Source of the DNA: Gordonia westfalica
Lineage (GTDB): Bacteria; Actinomycetota; Actinomycetes; Mycobacteriales; Mycobacteriaceae
Reading direction: 5' to 3'
Length of the DNA stretch: 64,000 bases
Assembly: GCF_900105725.1 (NCBI RefSeq)
Contig: NZ_FNLM01000034.1
Coordinates: 496,001-560,000, forward strand
Part shown: positions 11,323-17,930 of the stretch, one piece after another
Layout: every line of letters begins with the position of its first letter
Numbering within the stretch: position 1 is the first letter of the stretch
The notes under the pieces: model-generated
The model's database searches: none
What the model was told of the DNA's origin: nothing
What the model saw: the letters and a program-made list of their open reading frames with translations, nothing else
Program-made: the position numbers and the translations under genes

Positions 11323-12081
11323 GTGCCCGAGCCAGCCCCCGTCACCGAGGTGACACCTGATGCAGCGGGCGGCCGACGGCGCCTCACCTTCGACCGGCGG
11401 GTCGTGCGGCGCGCGCTTGTCGCGGCCGCAGTCGTGGCACTGATCCTCCTCGGGTCGTATCTGATCCCGCTCCCCTCGATCGGCAGTGTCCGGGCGTGGG
11501 GCGACGACCTCGGGCCGGCGTTCGTCTGGTTGTTCTTCGCGGCATATGCCGTCGTGACGATCGCCCCGATCCCCCGCTCGACCTTCACCGTGATGTCCGG
11601 CATCTTCTTCGGGCCGGTCGTCGGATTCGCGGGGGCCATGATCGCGTCGTCGATCGCGGCGGTCGCGGCCTTCGGCCTGGTCCGGGCGCTCGGACGCGAC
11701 CGGGTGCGGCCGTTCCTCAAGAAGCCGGTCGTCAAGACCGTCGAGTACCGCCTGGAGCGTCGCGGCTGGCTGGCCGTCGGCTCACTTCGCCTGATCGCCG
11801 CCTGCCCCTTCTCGGTCGCCAACTACTGCTCGGCATTGTCGTCGGTACGGCCGCTGCCGTTCACGGTGGCGAGCATCATCGGCATGGCGCCCGGCACCGC
11901 GGCGGTGGTCATGCTCGGCGACTCCCTGACCGGCGAGACCGACCCTCGGCAACTGCTGATCAGCGGCGCACTCTTCGCGGTCGGGATCATCGGGTTGATC
12001 CTCGACGCCCGGCTGCCGGTCTCATCCGGCAGCACGCAGGTTGCGAGGCTTGATCCCGATGAATCAAGTTCCAAAGCTTGA
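11323..12081 (+). CDS. TVP38/TMEM64 (VTT-domain) membrane protein
   Basis: The 252-residue polytopic membrane protein has the VTT/SNARE-associated (DedA-like) pattern: a TM after the basic N-terminus (LVAAAVVALILLGSYLI), then APIPRSTFTVMSGIFFGPVVGFAGAMIASSIAAVAAFGLVRALGRD, which matches the conserved re-entrant loop, and further TMs around residues 150-230. Related proteins are thought to move lipids across the membrane; its own substrate is unknown. Position matches the Rv1491c-type gene beside mutA. Its last 11 codons overlap the first half-sites of the array that precedes the satD-like gene. Confidence 0.87.
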   Translation: MPEPAPVTEVTPDAAGGRRRLTFDRRVVRRALVAAAVVALILLGSYLIPLPSIGSVRAWGDDLGPAFVWLFFAAYAVVTIAPIPRSTFTVMSGIFFGPVVGFAGAMIASSIAAVAAFGLVRALGRDRVRPFLKKPVVKTVEYRLERRGWLAVGSLRLIAACPFSVANYCSALSSVRPLPFTVASIIGMAPGTAAVVMLGDSLTGETDPRQLLISGALFAVGIIGLILDARLPVSSGSTQVARLDPDESSSKA

Positions 12082-12132
12082 TCAATCCAGCCATTAGACT
12101 TGATCACTCATAATCAAGCCCGTAGGCTTGTG
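12049..12132 (+). promoter_or_regulatory. Array of six CTTGAT half-sites before the satD-like gene
   Basis: Half-sites occur at 12049 (CTTGAT), 12063 (ATCAAG), 12077 (CTTGAT), 12099 (CTTGAT), 12113 (ATCAAG) and 12127 (CTTGTG, degenerate). Each triplet has exact 14-bp steps and alternating orientation; the triplets are 50 bp apart start to start. The first begins inside the VTT gene, and the last touches the start region of the satD-like gene. A CATAAT hexamer (12109-12114) overlaps the fifth half-site and may be the -10. This looks like a cooperative operator, possibly for the HTH protein encoded next to it. Confidence 0.7.
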
Positions 12133-12134
12133 TG

Positions 12135-12737
12135 ATGTTCGTCATGACGGTCGATCAACGCGGGAGCCGTACCGACATCGATCGCGTCGAGGAGATACTC
12201 ACCCGCCTCGCAGACGTGGACACGGTCCGGCCCTTCGAGCGCACCGCCGGCGACGAGATCCAGGGCGTTCTCGACGACCCGGTGACCCTCGCGCACCTCG
12301 CCGTCGAACTGACCGCCGAGGGCCACTGGAGTGTCGGCATCGGTACCGGCGACGTGGAGAAACCGCTGCCCGCCTCCACCCGCGCCGGCCGGGGTGCCGC
12401 TTTCCTCCACGCCCGGGACGCGGTCGAGGCGGCCAAACGCCAGCGGATACCGCTGTGCGTCCGCGGACCCGACGCCCGGTGGTGCCGCCACGCCCAGACC
12501 GCCGGGCGGCTGATCAGCGACATCGTCGCCACCCGGAGTGCTGCCGGGGTCGAGGCGGTCGCACTCATGCGGCGCGGATTCACCCAGGCCGACGCGGCCG
12601 GCGCGCTCGACATCACGCCCCAGGCCATGAGTCAACGGCTCCGGGCCGCCGGCTGGGATCTCGAACCCGATTCGCTCGATCTCCTCGCCGACGCACTCGC
12701 CGAGGCCGACCGCTACGTCGCGGAGAGCGTGCGATGA
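12135..12737 (+). CDS. SatD-like protein with C-terminal helix-turn-helix
   Basis: The 200 residues resemble the SatD family: TVDQRGS (D7), TAGDEIQG (D40-E41) and WSVGIGTGDVE (about 66-74) followed by GAAFLHARDAVEAAK. The spacing of these Asp and Gly motifs recalls the nucleotide-cyclase fold, which is my inference only. Residues about 146-172 (GFTQADAAGALDITPQAMSQRL) look like a helix-turn-helix. It is preceded by the six-half-site array and overlaps the downstream membrane-protein gene by 4 nt (ATGA). I chose the ATG at 12135; the adjoining GTG at 12132 is equally possible. It is probably an autoregulated sensor-regulator, function unknown. Confidence 0.7.
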   Translation: MFVMTVDQRGSRTDIDRVEEILTRLADVDTVRPFERTAGDEIQGVLDDPVTLAHLAVELTAEGHWSVGIGTGDVEKPLPASTRAGRGAAFLHARDAVEAAKRQRIPLCVRGPDARWCRHAQTAGRLISDIVATRSAAGVEAVALMRRGFTQADAAGALDITPQAMSQRLRAAGWDLEPDSLDLLADALAEADRYVAESVR

Positions 12738-13372
12738 CCGGGGTCGCGCTCGTCCTCCTCGTGCTGACCGCCGTCGCACCCGTGCTGTGGCTCGGCGTCG
12801 AACACCTGATGCGTGAGCGCGCCCTGGACGGTCTCACCGTGCCGCGGTCGGCGAGGATCGTCCACGCGGCCGGCCTGACGATCCTGCTGGGACTCGCGAC
12901 CGCGACCGCGATCGTCGCCGCGACCGCCGGGCCCGCCACCGGCTTCCCGGCCGCGGCGGCCACGGTGATCGCGGCCGCCGCGGCCGTGACCGGTGGCGGT
13001 CCGGTGGTGCGGGCGGTCCTACAGCTGGGCGGCGTGAGAGCGGCTCCGACTCCACCACCCGACCCTGAGAACGCACCTGCCCCGGAGAACCCCGACCAGA
13101 CCGGGAACCCGGGGCCGGAACCGACCGACCCGACCGAGGTCGGCCCGCTCCGGGGCGGCCGTGTCATCGGCTATCTCGAACGCCTCGCCGTCGTCACCAC
13201 GCTGATGGCCGGATGGCCGGAGGGACTCGCGATCATCCTCGCCGTGAAGAGCCTCGCGCGCTATCCCGAACTACGTGCCCCGCAGGCATCGGAGCAGTTC
13301 ATCATGGGCACCTTCGCCTCGGTGCTGTGGGCGATCGGCCTCGCCGGCATCGCCCACCTCATCACCGCCTGA
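12734..13372 (+). CDS. Membrane protein coupled to the satD-like gene
   Basis: I do not recognise a named family. The 212-residue protein has an N-terminal TM (VALVLLVLTAVAPVLWLGV), two more around residues 45-95 rich in Ala and Ile, and a Pro-rich linker of about 30 residues (TPPPDPENAPAPENPDQT region). Two C-terminal hydrophobic segments follow: one containing GRVIGYLERLAVVTTLMAGWPEGLAI, and one ending with FASVLWAIGLAGIAHLI. The ATGA overlap with the satD-like gene makes a two-gene operon. SatD-family genes are often paired with a membrane protein, so the two probably work together. It is convergent with the SPFH gene. Confidence 0.72.
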   Translation: MTGVALVLLVLTAVAPVLWLGVEHLMRERALDGLTVPRSARIVHAAGLTILLGLATATAIVAATAGPATGFPAAAATVIAAAAAVTGGGPVVRAVLQLGGVRAAPTPPPDPENAPAPENPDQTGNPGPEPTDPTEVGPLRGGRVIGYLERLAVVTTLMAGWPEGLAIILAVKSLARYPELRAPQASEQFIMGTFASVLWAIGLAGIAHLITA

Positions 13373-13384
13373 CGACGGTCCGGT

Positions 13385-14563
13385 CTAGCCCGGGGTACTG
13401 CCGGTCTCCTCGATCGCGGCGTCGAGCGACGCGTGGCGCGTCGAACGGCCGGTGCTGATCTCGGGGGCAACCGGCTTGCGGGCCACCGCCTCGGCCTCGG
13501 CGACGGCCTGCGCGACCTTGGGATCGGAGGCCAGCGAGAACCAGTCCTCGGTCTCCGACTCGTCGATCTGCGACGGCGGCGAGTCGGTCGGCTCGTACCG
13601 GAACACCCCGTCGTCGCCCTGGACGCCGAAGGACTTCGCGAAACCCTGGAGTGCCGAACCGAAGTCGGACGGCACCACCCACACCTTGCTGCCCTCGCCC
13701 TTCGCCATCTCCGGCAGCTGCTGGAGGTATTGGTACGCAAGCAGTTCCGGTGTCGGCTTGGCGGCCTTGATCGCCGCGAAGGTCTTCTCGATGGCCTTGG
13801 CCTCGCCCTGCGCGTTGAGGTACGCGGCCGCGCGATCACCCTGGGCGCGCAGGATGCGTGACTGCCGCTCCGCCTCGGCGCCGAGGATCGCGGCCTGCTT
13901 GGCGCCCTCGGCCGCGAGGATCTGCGACTGCTTGTTGCCCTCGGCCGTCTTGATGGCCGACTCCCGCTGGCCCTCCGCGGCGAGAATCGTCGCGCGCTTC
14001 TCGCGGTCGGCCTTCATCTGCTTCTCCATCGACTCCTGGATCGACGGCGGCGGCATGATCGACTTGAGTTCGACGCGGGCGACGCGCAGGCCCCAGCGTC
14101 CGGTCGCCTCGTCGAGCACTCCACGGAGCTGCCCGTTGATGGAGTCGCGGGAGGTGAGGGTCTCCTCGAGGGTCATGCCGCCGACCACGTTGCGCAGAGT
14201 GGTGATGGTGAGTTGCTCGACGCCGGCGATGTAGTCGTCGATCTCGTAGACCGCCGACCGCGGATTGGTCACCTGGAAGTAGACGACGGTGTCGATGGAC
14301 AGGGTGAGGTTGTCCTCGGTGATCACCGGTTGCGGCGGGAAGGACACGACCCGCTCACGGATGTCGACGCGCGCCCGGATCCGGTCGATGAACGGCAGCA
14401 GCAGCGTGAGCTGTCCCGATACGGTGCGGGTGTAGCGGCCGAGACGTTCGATCACCGCGGCCTCCGCCTGCGGGATCAGGGCCACCGATTTGACCAGCAC
14501 CACCACCACCAGCAGCACCAGCAGTACGACCACGACCAGGCCGAAGATCTGAAAATCGTCCAT
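13385..14563 (-). CDS. SPFH/band 7 (stomatin-like, QmcA-type) membrane protein
   Basis: The 392-residue protein has one N-terminal TM (residues 8-27, almost all Val and Leu) and the SPFH/PHB domain, starting VIERLGRYTRTVSGQLTLLLPF and including YFQVTNPRSAVYEIDDY. A long Ala/Glu/Gln-rich coiled coil of about residues 165-265 follows. SPFH proteins assemble into rings that organise membrane microdomains and often sit beside NfeD, as here (44 nt upstream). The order matches Rv1488/Rv1487. The C-terminal about 90 residues are acidic and likely disordered. AAAGGTG lies 5 nt before the ATG. Confidence 0.92.
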   Translation of the reverse strand: MDDFQIFGLVVVVLLVLLVVVVLVKSVALIPQAEAAVIERLGRYTRTVSGQLTLLLPFIDRIRARVDIRERVVSFPPQPVITEDNLTLSIDTVVYFQVTNPRSAVYEIDDYIAGVEQLTITTLRNVVGGMTLEETLTSRDSINGQLRGVLDEATGRWGLRVARVELKSIMPPPSIQESMEKQMKADREKRATILAAEGQRESAIKTAEGNKQSQILAAEGAKQAAILGAEAERQSRILRAQGDRAAAYLNAQGEAKAIEKTFAAIKAAKPTPELLAYQYLQQLPEMAKGEGSKVWVVPSDFGSALQGFAKSFGVQGDDGVFRYEPTDSPPSQIDESETEDWFSLASDPKVAQAVAEAEAVARKPVAPEISTGRSTRHASLDAAIEETGSTPG

Positions 14564-14607
14564 CGTTCACCTTTCTCGCGAAGCGTCGAGCAGGTAGGGG
14601 TCGAGCA

Positions 14608-15036
14608 TCAGGGAAGCCACACCACGGCGGTCGCACCGTCGATCTGCACGACGGTCACGTGGGTACCGGGTTCGATGACCTGCGCCGGATCCATCGTCCG
14701 GGCCGACCAGATGTCGCCCCCGATCTTGACCCGACCGTCGTGTCGGTCCACTTTCTCGGTCACGACCGCCGGTTGCCCCTCGAGCGCCTCGGTGTTCATG
14801 AGCACCGCGGGACGGGTGAGCATGTGGCGCTTGGCAACCGGACGGACCGCGACGAGCAGCAGCACCGACACGACGGCGAAGACCAGCCCCTCGACCCACA
14901 GGGGTGCCTCCCACACGAAATCCACGCCGGCTGCGGCGAAGGCGCCGCCGGCCAGCATGAGCAGCACCAGTTCGCCACCGAACATCTCCGCGACCACCAG
15001 GACGATCGCGGCTGCCAACCACAGCAGGGCGCTCAT
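14608..15036 (-). CDS. NfeD-family membrane protein
   Basis: The 142-residue protein has three N-terminal hydrophobic segments (residues 2-16, 20-41, 47-65) with GGELVLLMLAGGAFAAAGVDF, and a C-terminal OB-fold domain (KIGGDIWSARTMDPAQVIEPGTHVTVVQIDGATAVVW). This is the short NfeD form, partner of SPFH proteins in membrane quality control. It is encoded just upstream of the SPFH gene in the same direction. A CAGACT hexamer 6 nt before the ATG may be a leaderless -10. Confidence 0.9.
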   Translation of the reverse strand: MSALLWLAAAIVLVVAEMFGGELVLLMLAGGAFAAAGVDFVWEAPLWVEGLVFAVVSVLLLVAVRPVAKRHMLTRPAVLMNTEALEGQPAVVTEKVDRHDGRVKIGGDIWSARTMDPAQVIEPGTHVTVVQIDGATAVVWLP

Positions 15037-15105
15037 GTGTCCAGTCTGCCAGAGATGTCCGGGAAGGTCCGGTGCGTAGGACGCGCGACCGGGCGGACTC
15101 CGGCC

Positions 15106-15933
15106 CTAGCCCGCCTCTTCGGCGGCCGTCACGAAGTCGATGAGTTCCTCGACCGAGCGCAGGAGATCGACCTCGAGATCGCGGAAACTGCCGACGCCGC
15201 TCAGCACCCGGCGCCACCCGTCCCGCGGATCGCCCCACCCCAGTTGGGCGCAGACCCCGGTCTTCCAGTCGGTGCCGCGCGGGATCTTCGGCCAGGCCGA
15301 GATCTTCACCGAGGCTGGCTTCACCGCTTCCCAGACGTCGATGTAGGGGTGACCGCACACCAGCACGTGTTCGCCGACCTCGGCGGTGAGGTGGGCCTCC
15401 TTCGAACCGGCGACGAGGTGGTCGACGAGGACGCCGGCGCGACGATGCGGTGCCGGCTGGAACTCGGCGAGGGCGTCGTCGAGGTTGTCCAGACCGTCGA
15501 GGCTGACGACCACCACTCCTTCGGCCCGCAGGTCGCCTCCCCACACACGCTCGAGCAGCGTCGCGTCGTGCACACCCTCGACGAAGATCCGGCTGGCCCG
15601 CGCGGTGCGGGCCCGGGTACGCGGAGCGGCCCGCGATCCCGACGCCGTCATCGCGGGCTTCTGGGGACCGCGCACGCGCGGGCGGATGAGGGTGACCGTA
15701 CGACCGTCGATCAGGAACGCACCGGGGTTCATGAGGAACACGCGTGTCCGGCCGTGCCGGTCCTCCAGGCGGACGAGGTCACCGGCGTAACTCTTCTCCA
15801 GACCGACGACGGCACCACAGAATCCGGTGGCGGCGTCCTCGACGACGAGGTCACGTTCGGCCGCGACCTCGACCGGACGCGGTTTGGCCCGGCGTGGCTG
15901 GGACAGCACATCGCGCCCGTACCGGTCATCCAT
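15106..15933 (-). CDS. DUF3097 family protein (Toprim-like segment)
   Basis: The 275-residue protein matches the actinobacterial DUF3097 family. The N-terminal about 110 residues look like a small beta domain (FCGAVVGLEKSYAGDLVRLEDRHGRTRVF). The C-terminal part has IFVEGVHDATLLERVWGGDLRAEGVVVVSLDGLDNL and GVLVDHLVAGSKE, which resembles the Toprim pattern (Glu followed by an Asp motif) of DNA primases and topoisomerases. That similarity is my reading, and the activity is unknown. Start ATG at 15933 has AGGTGG 6 nt upstream. It is divergent from the Rv1486c-like gene. Confidence 0.78.
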   Translation of the reverse strand: MDDRYGRDVLSQPRRAKPRPVEVAAERDLVVEDAATGFCGAVVGLEKSYAGDLVRLEDRHGRTRVFLMNPGAFLIDGRTVTLIRPRVRGPQKPAMTASGSRAAPRTRARTARASRIFVEGVHDATLLERVWGGDLRAEGVVVVSLDGLDNLDDALAEFQPAPHRRAGVLVDHLVAGSKEAHLTAEVGEHVLVCGHPYIDVWEAVKPASVKISAWPKIPRGTDWKTGVCAQLGWGDPRDGWRRVLSGVGSFRDLEVDLLRSVEELIDFVTAAEEAG

Positions 15934-16037
15934 CGCGTTCCACCTCTTCGGTCCCTGGACATCTGCGTCCAACACCGTATGCGCCAGGACCACCGGCGGC
16001 GGGTTGCCACGCCCGGCGACCCGCCGGGGGCCGGCGG

Positions 16038-16043
16038 TATCCT
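16038..16043 (+). promoter_or_regulatory. Candidate -10 element (Rv1486c-like gene)
   Basis: TATCCT lies 9 nt before the ATG at 16053, giving a leader of 0-3 nt if transcription starts 6-8 nt downstream of the hexamer. No Shine-Dalgarno sequence is visible. Confidence 0.4.
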
Positions 16044-16052
16044 TGTTCCTTG

Positions 16053-16883
16053 ATGAATCGCAGCGACATCCTCCCCCACATCGTCGCGTGGCCGACCTGC
16101 GCACTGGGCGCCTGGGCGGCCGCGTGGCTCACCGGACGATGCTCCCCAGACGACGTGATCGAGGCACTCGCCGAGTCCGCCGACCGGCACGAGGTGCAGA
16201 CCGAACAGTCCACGTCCGCAACGGGATCCGGCAACGGTGTGCTCGAACTGCTGGGAATGCTGAAGCCTGCTCGGCAACTGGTGGTGCGCCTACCGTCCAC
16301 CGGTGATCCGCAGGGTCTGCCGCCCCATCCTGCGACGTCGAAGGCGCTGGTCGCCGGCGAGGTACTACTGGTGGACGACTCGGACACGGCCGGCACCCTC
16401 GCACTCGTCCCCGAGTTCTCCACCCTCGGCATCGATCCCCCGTACGTGACGTGCCGATGGACGGTCTTCCGGTATGCGGATCGGCTCGACCTCGGTCACC
16501 TGGTCTCGTCCGGGCCGTCCGCGGGCGACCTGGAATACGATCTGCGGCAAGCCGTTCGCGATGCGGCGTCGATCATCGGCGGGCTCGGCGGACGCCGATC
16601 GGTCGACGCGGGTGACCTCCGCAAGGAGCTTGCGGCCCTCACCTCCCGGCATCGCGTCGCACTGCCGCCGCATGCACTCGACGCCCGCTCGACGCGGCTC
16701 ATCGACACCGCCGCCCAGGTCGAGGCCATCGTCGACCTGGCCGGCGCTCGACGCGTGGAGATCGGTGATACTGCGGGGCAATGGGATTCGGGCGACTCTG
16801 CACTGCGTGGACTGCACACGCTCGCCCGGACAGCACGAGCGGCCGCGGTCAATCACACGATCGGCGAACTGCTCCGCCGCTGA
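16053..16883 (+). CDS. Conserved hypothetical protein (Rv1486c-like by position)
   Basis: I do not recognise a functional domain in the 276 residues. The N-terminus (DILPHIVAWPTCALGAWAAAWLTGRCSPDDVIEAL) and the mid-region VVRLPSTGDPQGLPPHPATSKALVAGEVLL suggest a soluble alpha/beta protein, and the last 80 residues are helical. Position between DUF3097/NfeD and ferrochelatase/inhA matches the conserved hypothetical Rv1486c of mycobacteria. Its last 31 nt overlap the 3' end of the convergent GNAT-like gene. Confidence 0.65.
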   Translation: MNRSDILPHIVAWPTCALGAWAAAWLTGRCSPDDVIEALAESADRHEVQTEQSTSATGSGNGVLELLGMLKPARQLVVRLPSTGDPQGLPPHPATSKALVAGEVLLVDDSDTAGTLALVPEFSTLGIDPPYVTCRWTVFRYADRLDLGHLVSSGPSAGDLEYDLRQAVRDAASIIGGLGGRRSVDAGDLRKELAALTSRHRVALPPHALDARSTRLIDTAAQVEAIVDLAGARRVEIGDTAGQWDSGDSALRGLHTLARTARAAAVNHTIGELLRR

Positions 16884-17542
16884 GTCGCGAGCGGGTTGTC
16901 GGGCGCGGGTCGAGGCCGCGGCGGCCGATCGGAGACCAGGCCGTACATCGTGACGCCGTTCCAGTCCTCGACTGCGAACTCGGATGCACCCCAGACCTGC
17001 GTGTAGTAGCGCCGCAGACTCTCCGAACCGGTCCAAGCGTAGTACGGACGGGACGCAACGATGCAGAATCGCTCGACCTCGCGCATCATGCCGGTCACTG
17101 CACGACCGCCGCGTTCCCCGGCCGCAACGATCCCGATCCGGAGGTTGACCGCGTCGTCCGCCGGCGCGGCGAGCCGAGTACTGGTCAACAGTTCGACGAC
17201 CCGTTCCCGCAACCCGGGAACGTCCGCCGCCACGGTGAAGTCGGCCGGGGTCAGGGGTGGTTTGCCGTCAGGAGAAAGCTCGGCGTCGTGTGGCTGGAAG
17301 ACCAGAATCCCGACGAGCCGACCTTCCCGTCGTGATCCGAGGACGCATCCCGCATTCAACAAGGGACGTACGAGGATTTCCGCCAGCCATCTCCGCAGGG
17401 AACGGTCGGATATGTGCTCTCCGAGCAGCCAGGTGTACAGCGGGATCTCGTGGAGGCCGTCCGCGAGCACATCGACCGCGGAATCGAGATCCTTATCGGT
17501 GAGAGTGATCGTCTCGATCACCTCGAATTCTTTGTCACCCAT
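16853..17542 (-). CDS. GNAT-like acetyltransferase
   Basis: The 229-residue protein has a GNAT-like order: a helix-rich N-terminus (AVDVLADGLHEIPLYTWLL), GRLVGILVFQPHD as the central beta strand, LRIGIVAAGERGGRAVTGMMREVERFCI resembling the acyl-CoA pyrophosphate loop and helix, and RPYYAWTGSESLRRYYTQVWGASE near the end. The match is clear in layout but weak in motif, so the acetyl acceptor is unknown. The start is uncertain: GTG at 17596 falls inside a hairpin, so I prefer the ATG at 17542 (MGDKEF). It follows the small peptide gene on the same strand and may be its partner. Confidence 0.6.
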   Translation of the reverse strand: MGDKEFEVIETITLTDKDLDSAVDVLADGLHEIPLYTWLLGEHISDRSLRRWLAEILVRPLLNAGCVLGSRREGRLVGILVFQPHDAELSPDGKPPLTPADFTVAADVPGLRERVVELLTSTRLAAPADDAVNLRIGIVAAGERGGRAVTGMMREVERFCIVASRPYYAWTGSESLRRYYTQVWGASEFAVEDWNGVTMYGLVSDRPPRPRPAPDNPLATQRRSSSPIV

Positions 17543-17595
17543 CACAGCCCGCATTGTTTGATCGGCAATGTCGCTGATGAACTGCGGAAACACCA

Positions 17596-17628
17596 CGGGT
17601 GGGCCGCGTCGTCGACGCGGCCCACCCG
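17596..17628 (-). terminator. Strong hairpin between peptide gene and GNAT-like gene
   Basis: A perfect 15-bp stem (CGGGTGGGCCGCGTC and its complement) with a 3-nt loop lies 11 nt downstream of the small peptide stop, followed on the minus strand by TGGTGTTT. It looks like a terminator or partial attenuator that would lower expression of the GNAT-like gene relative to the peptide. Confidence 0.7.
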
Positions 17629-17638
17629 AGAAGGCTTC

Positions 17639-17743
17639 TCACACAGGCGGCGTCGTGCCGTCGTCCTCCAAGGAACCGGTGATGAGGGTGTCCAGGATCG
17701 GTCCGAGAATGTCGGCGTCCAGTTCGATGGTCCCATCTGCCAT
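17639..17743 (-). CDS. Small acidic 34-residue peptide
   Basis: An ATG with AAAGGA 8 nt upstream opens a 34-codon frame beginning MADGTIELDADILGP and ending DDGTTPPV. The product is acidic, with no Lys, Arg or His, an amphipathic middle and a Pro-rich tail. The RBS, the hairpin directly after the stop and the AT-rich upstream leader all support a real gene. The layout of a short peptide, then a hairpin, then an enzyme resembles RiPP or small-peptide operons, but no core or cleavage motif is recognisable. Function unknown; it could also be a regulatory leader. Confidence 0.55.
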   Translation of the reverse strand: MADGTIELDADILGPILDTLITGSLEDDGTTPPV

Positions 17744-17930
17744 TGCGGATTCCTTTCTGTTAATCGCCGGCCGGGCTGGGCAGCGTATTTCCAGACTGTC
17801 ATCTGATGAATCCTGTGGCCATATCAGCCCAATCCTGTTATTCGATCGTTACCGTAGCGAACCATCAATTCGAAATGTGCTGAAACGATAGTAAACAATG
17901 GGCTTGTAATCGCTTGTCGGCGAGATCCGA
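17744..17930 (-). other. AT-rich intergenic leader upstream of the small peptide
   Basis: About 187 nt between the ferrochelatase stop and the peptide start are clearly lower in GC than the neighbouring genes, with several AT-rich stretches (TTTACTAT, CGAATAACAG). It probably holds the peptide promoter and a 5' leader, but I cannot fix a -10/-35 pair. Confidence 0.4.

Noticed and set aside
12049..12132. CRISPR-like or att repeat
   Set aside because: The units are 6 nt with alternating orientation and no spacer-sized unique segments; an operator array fits better.
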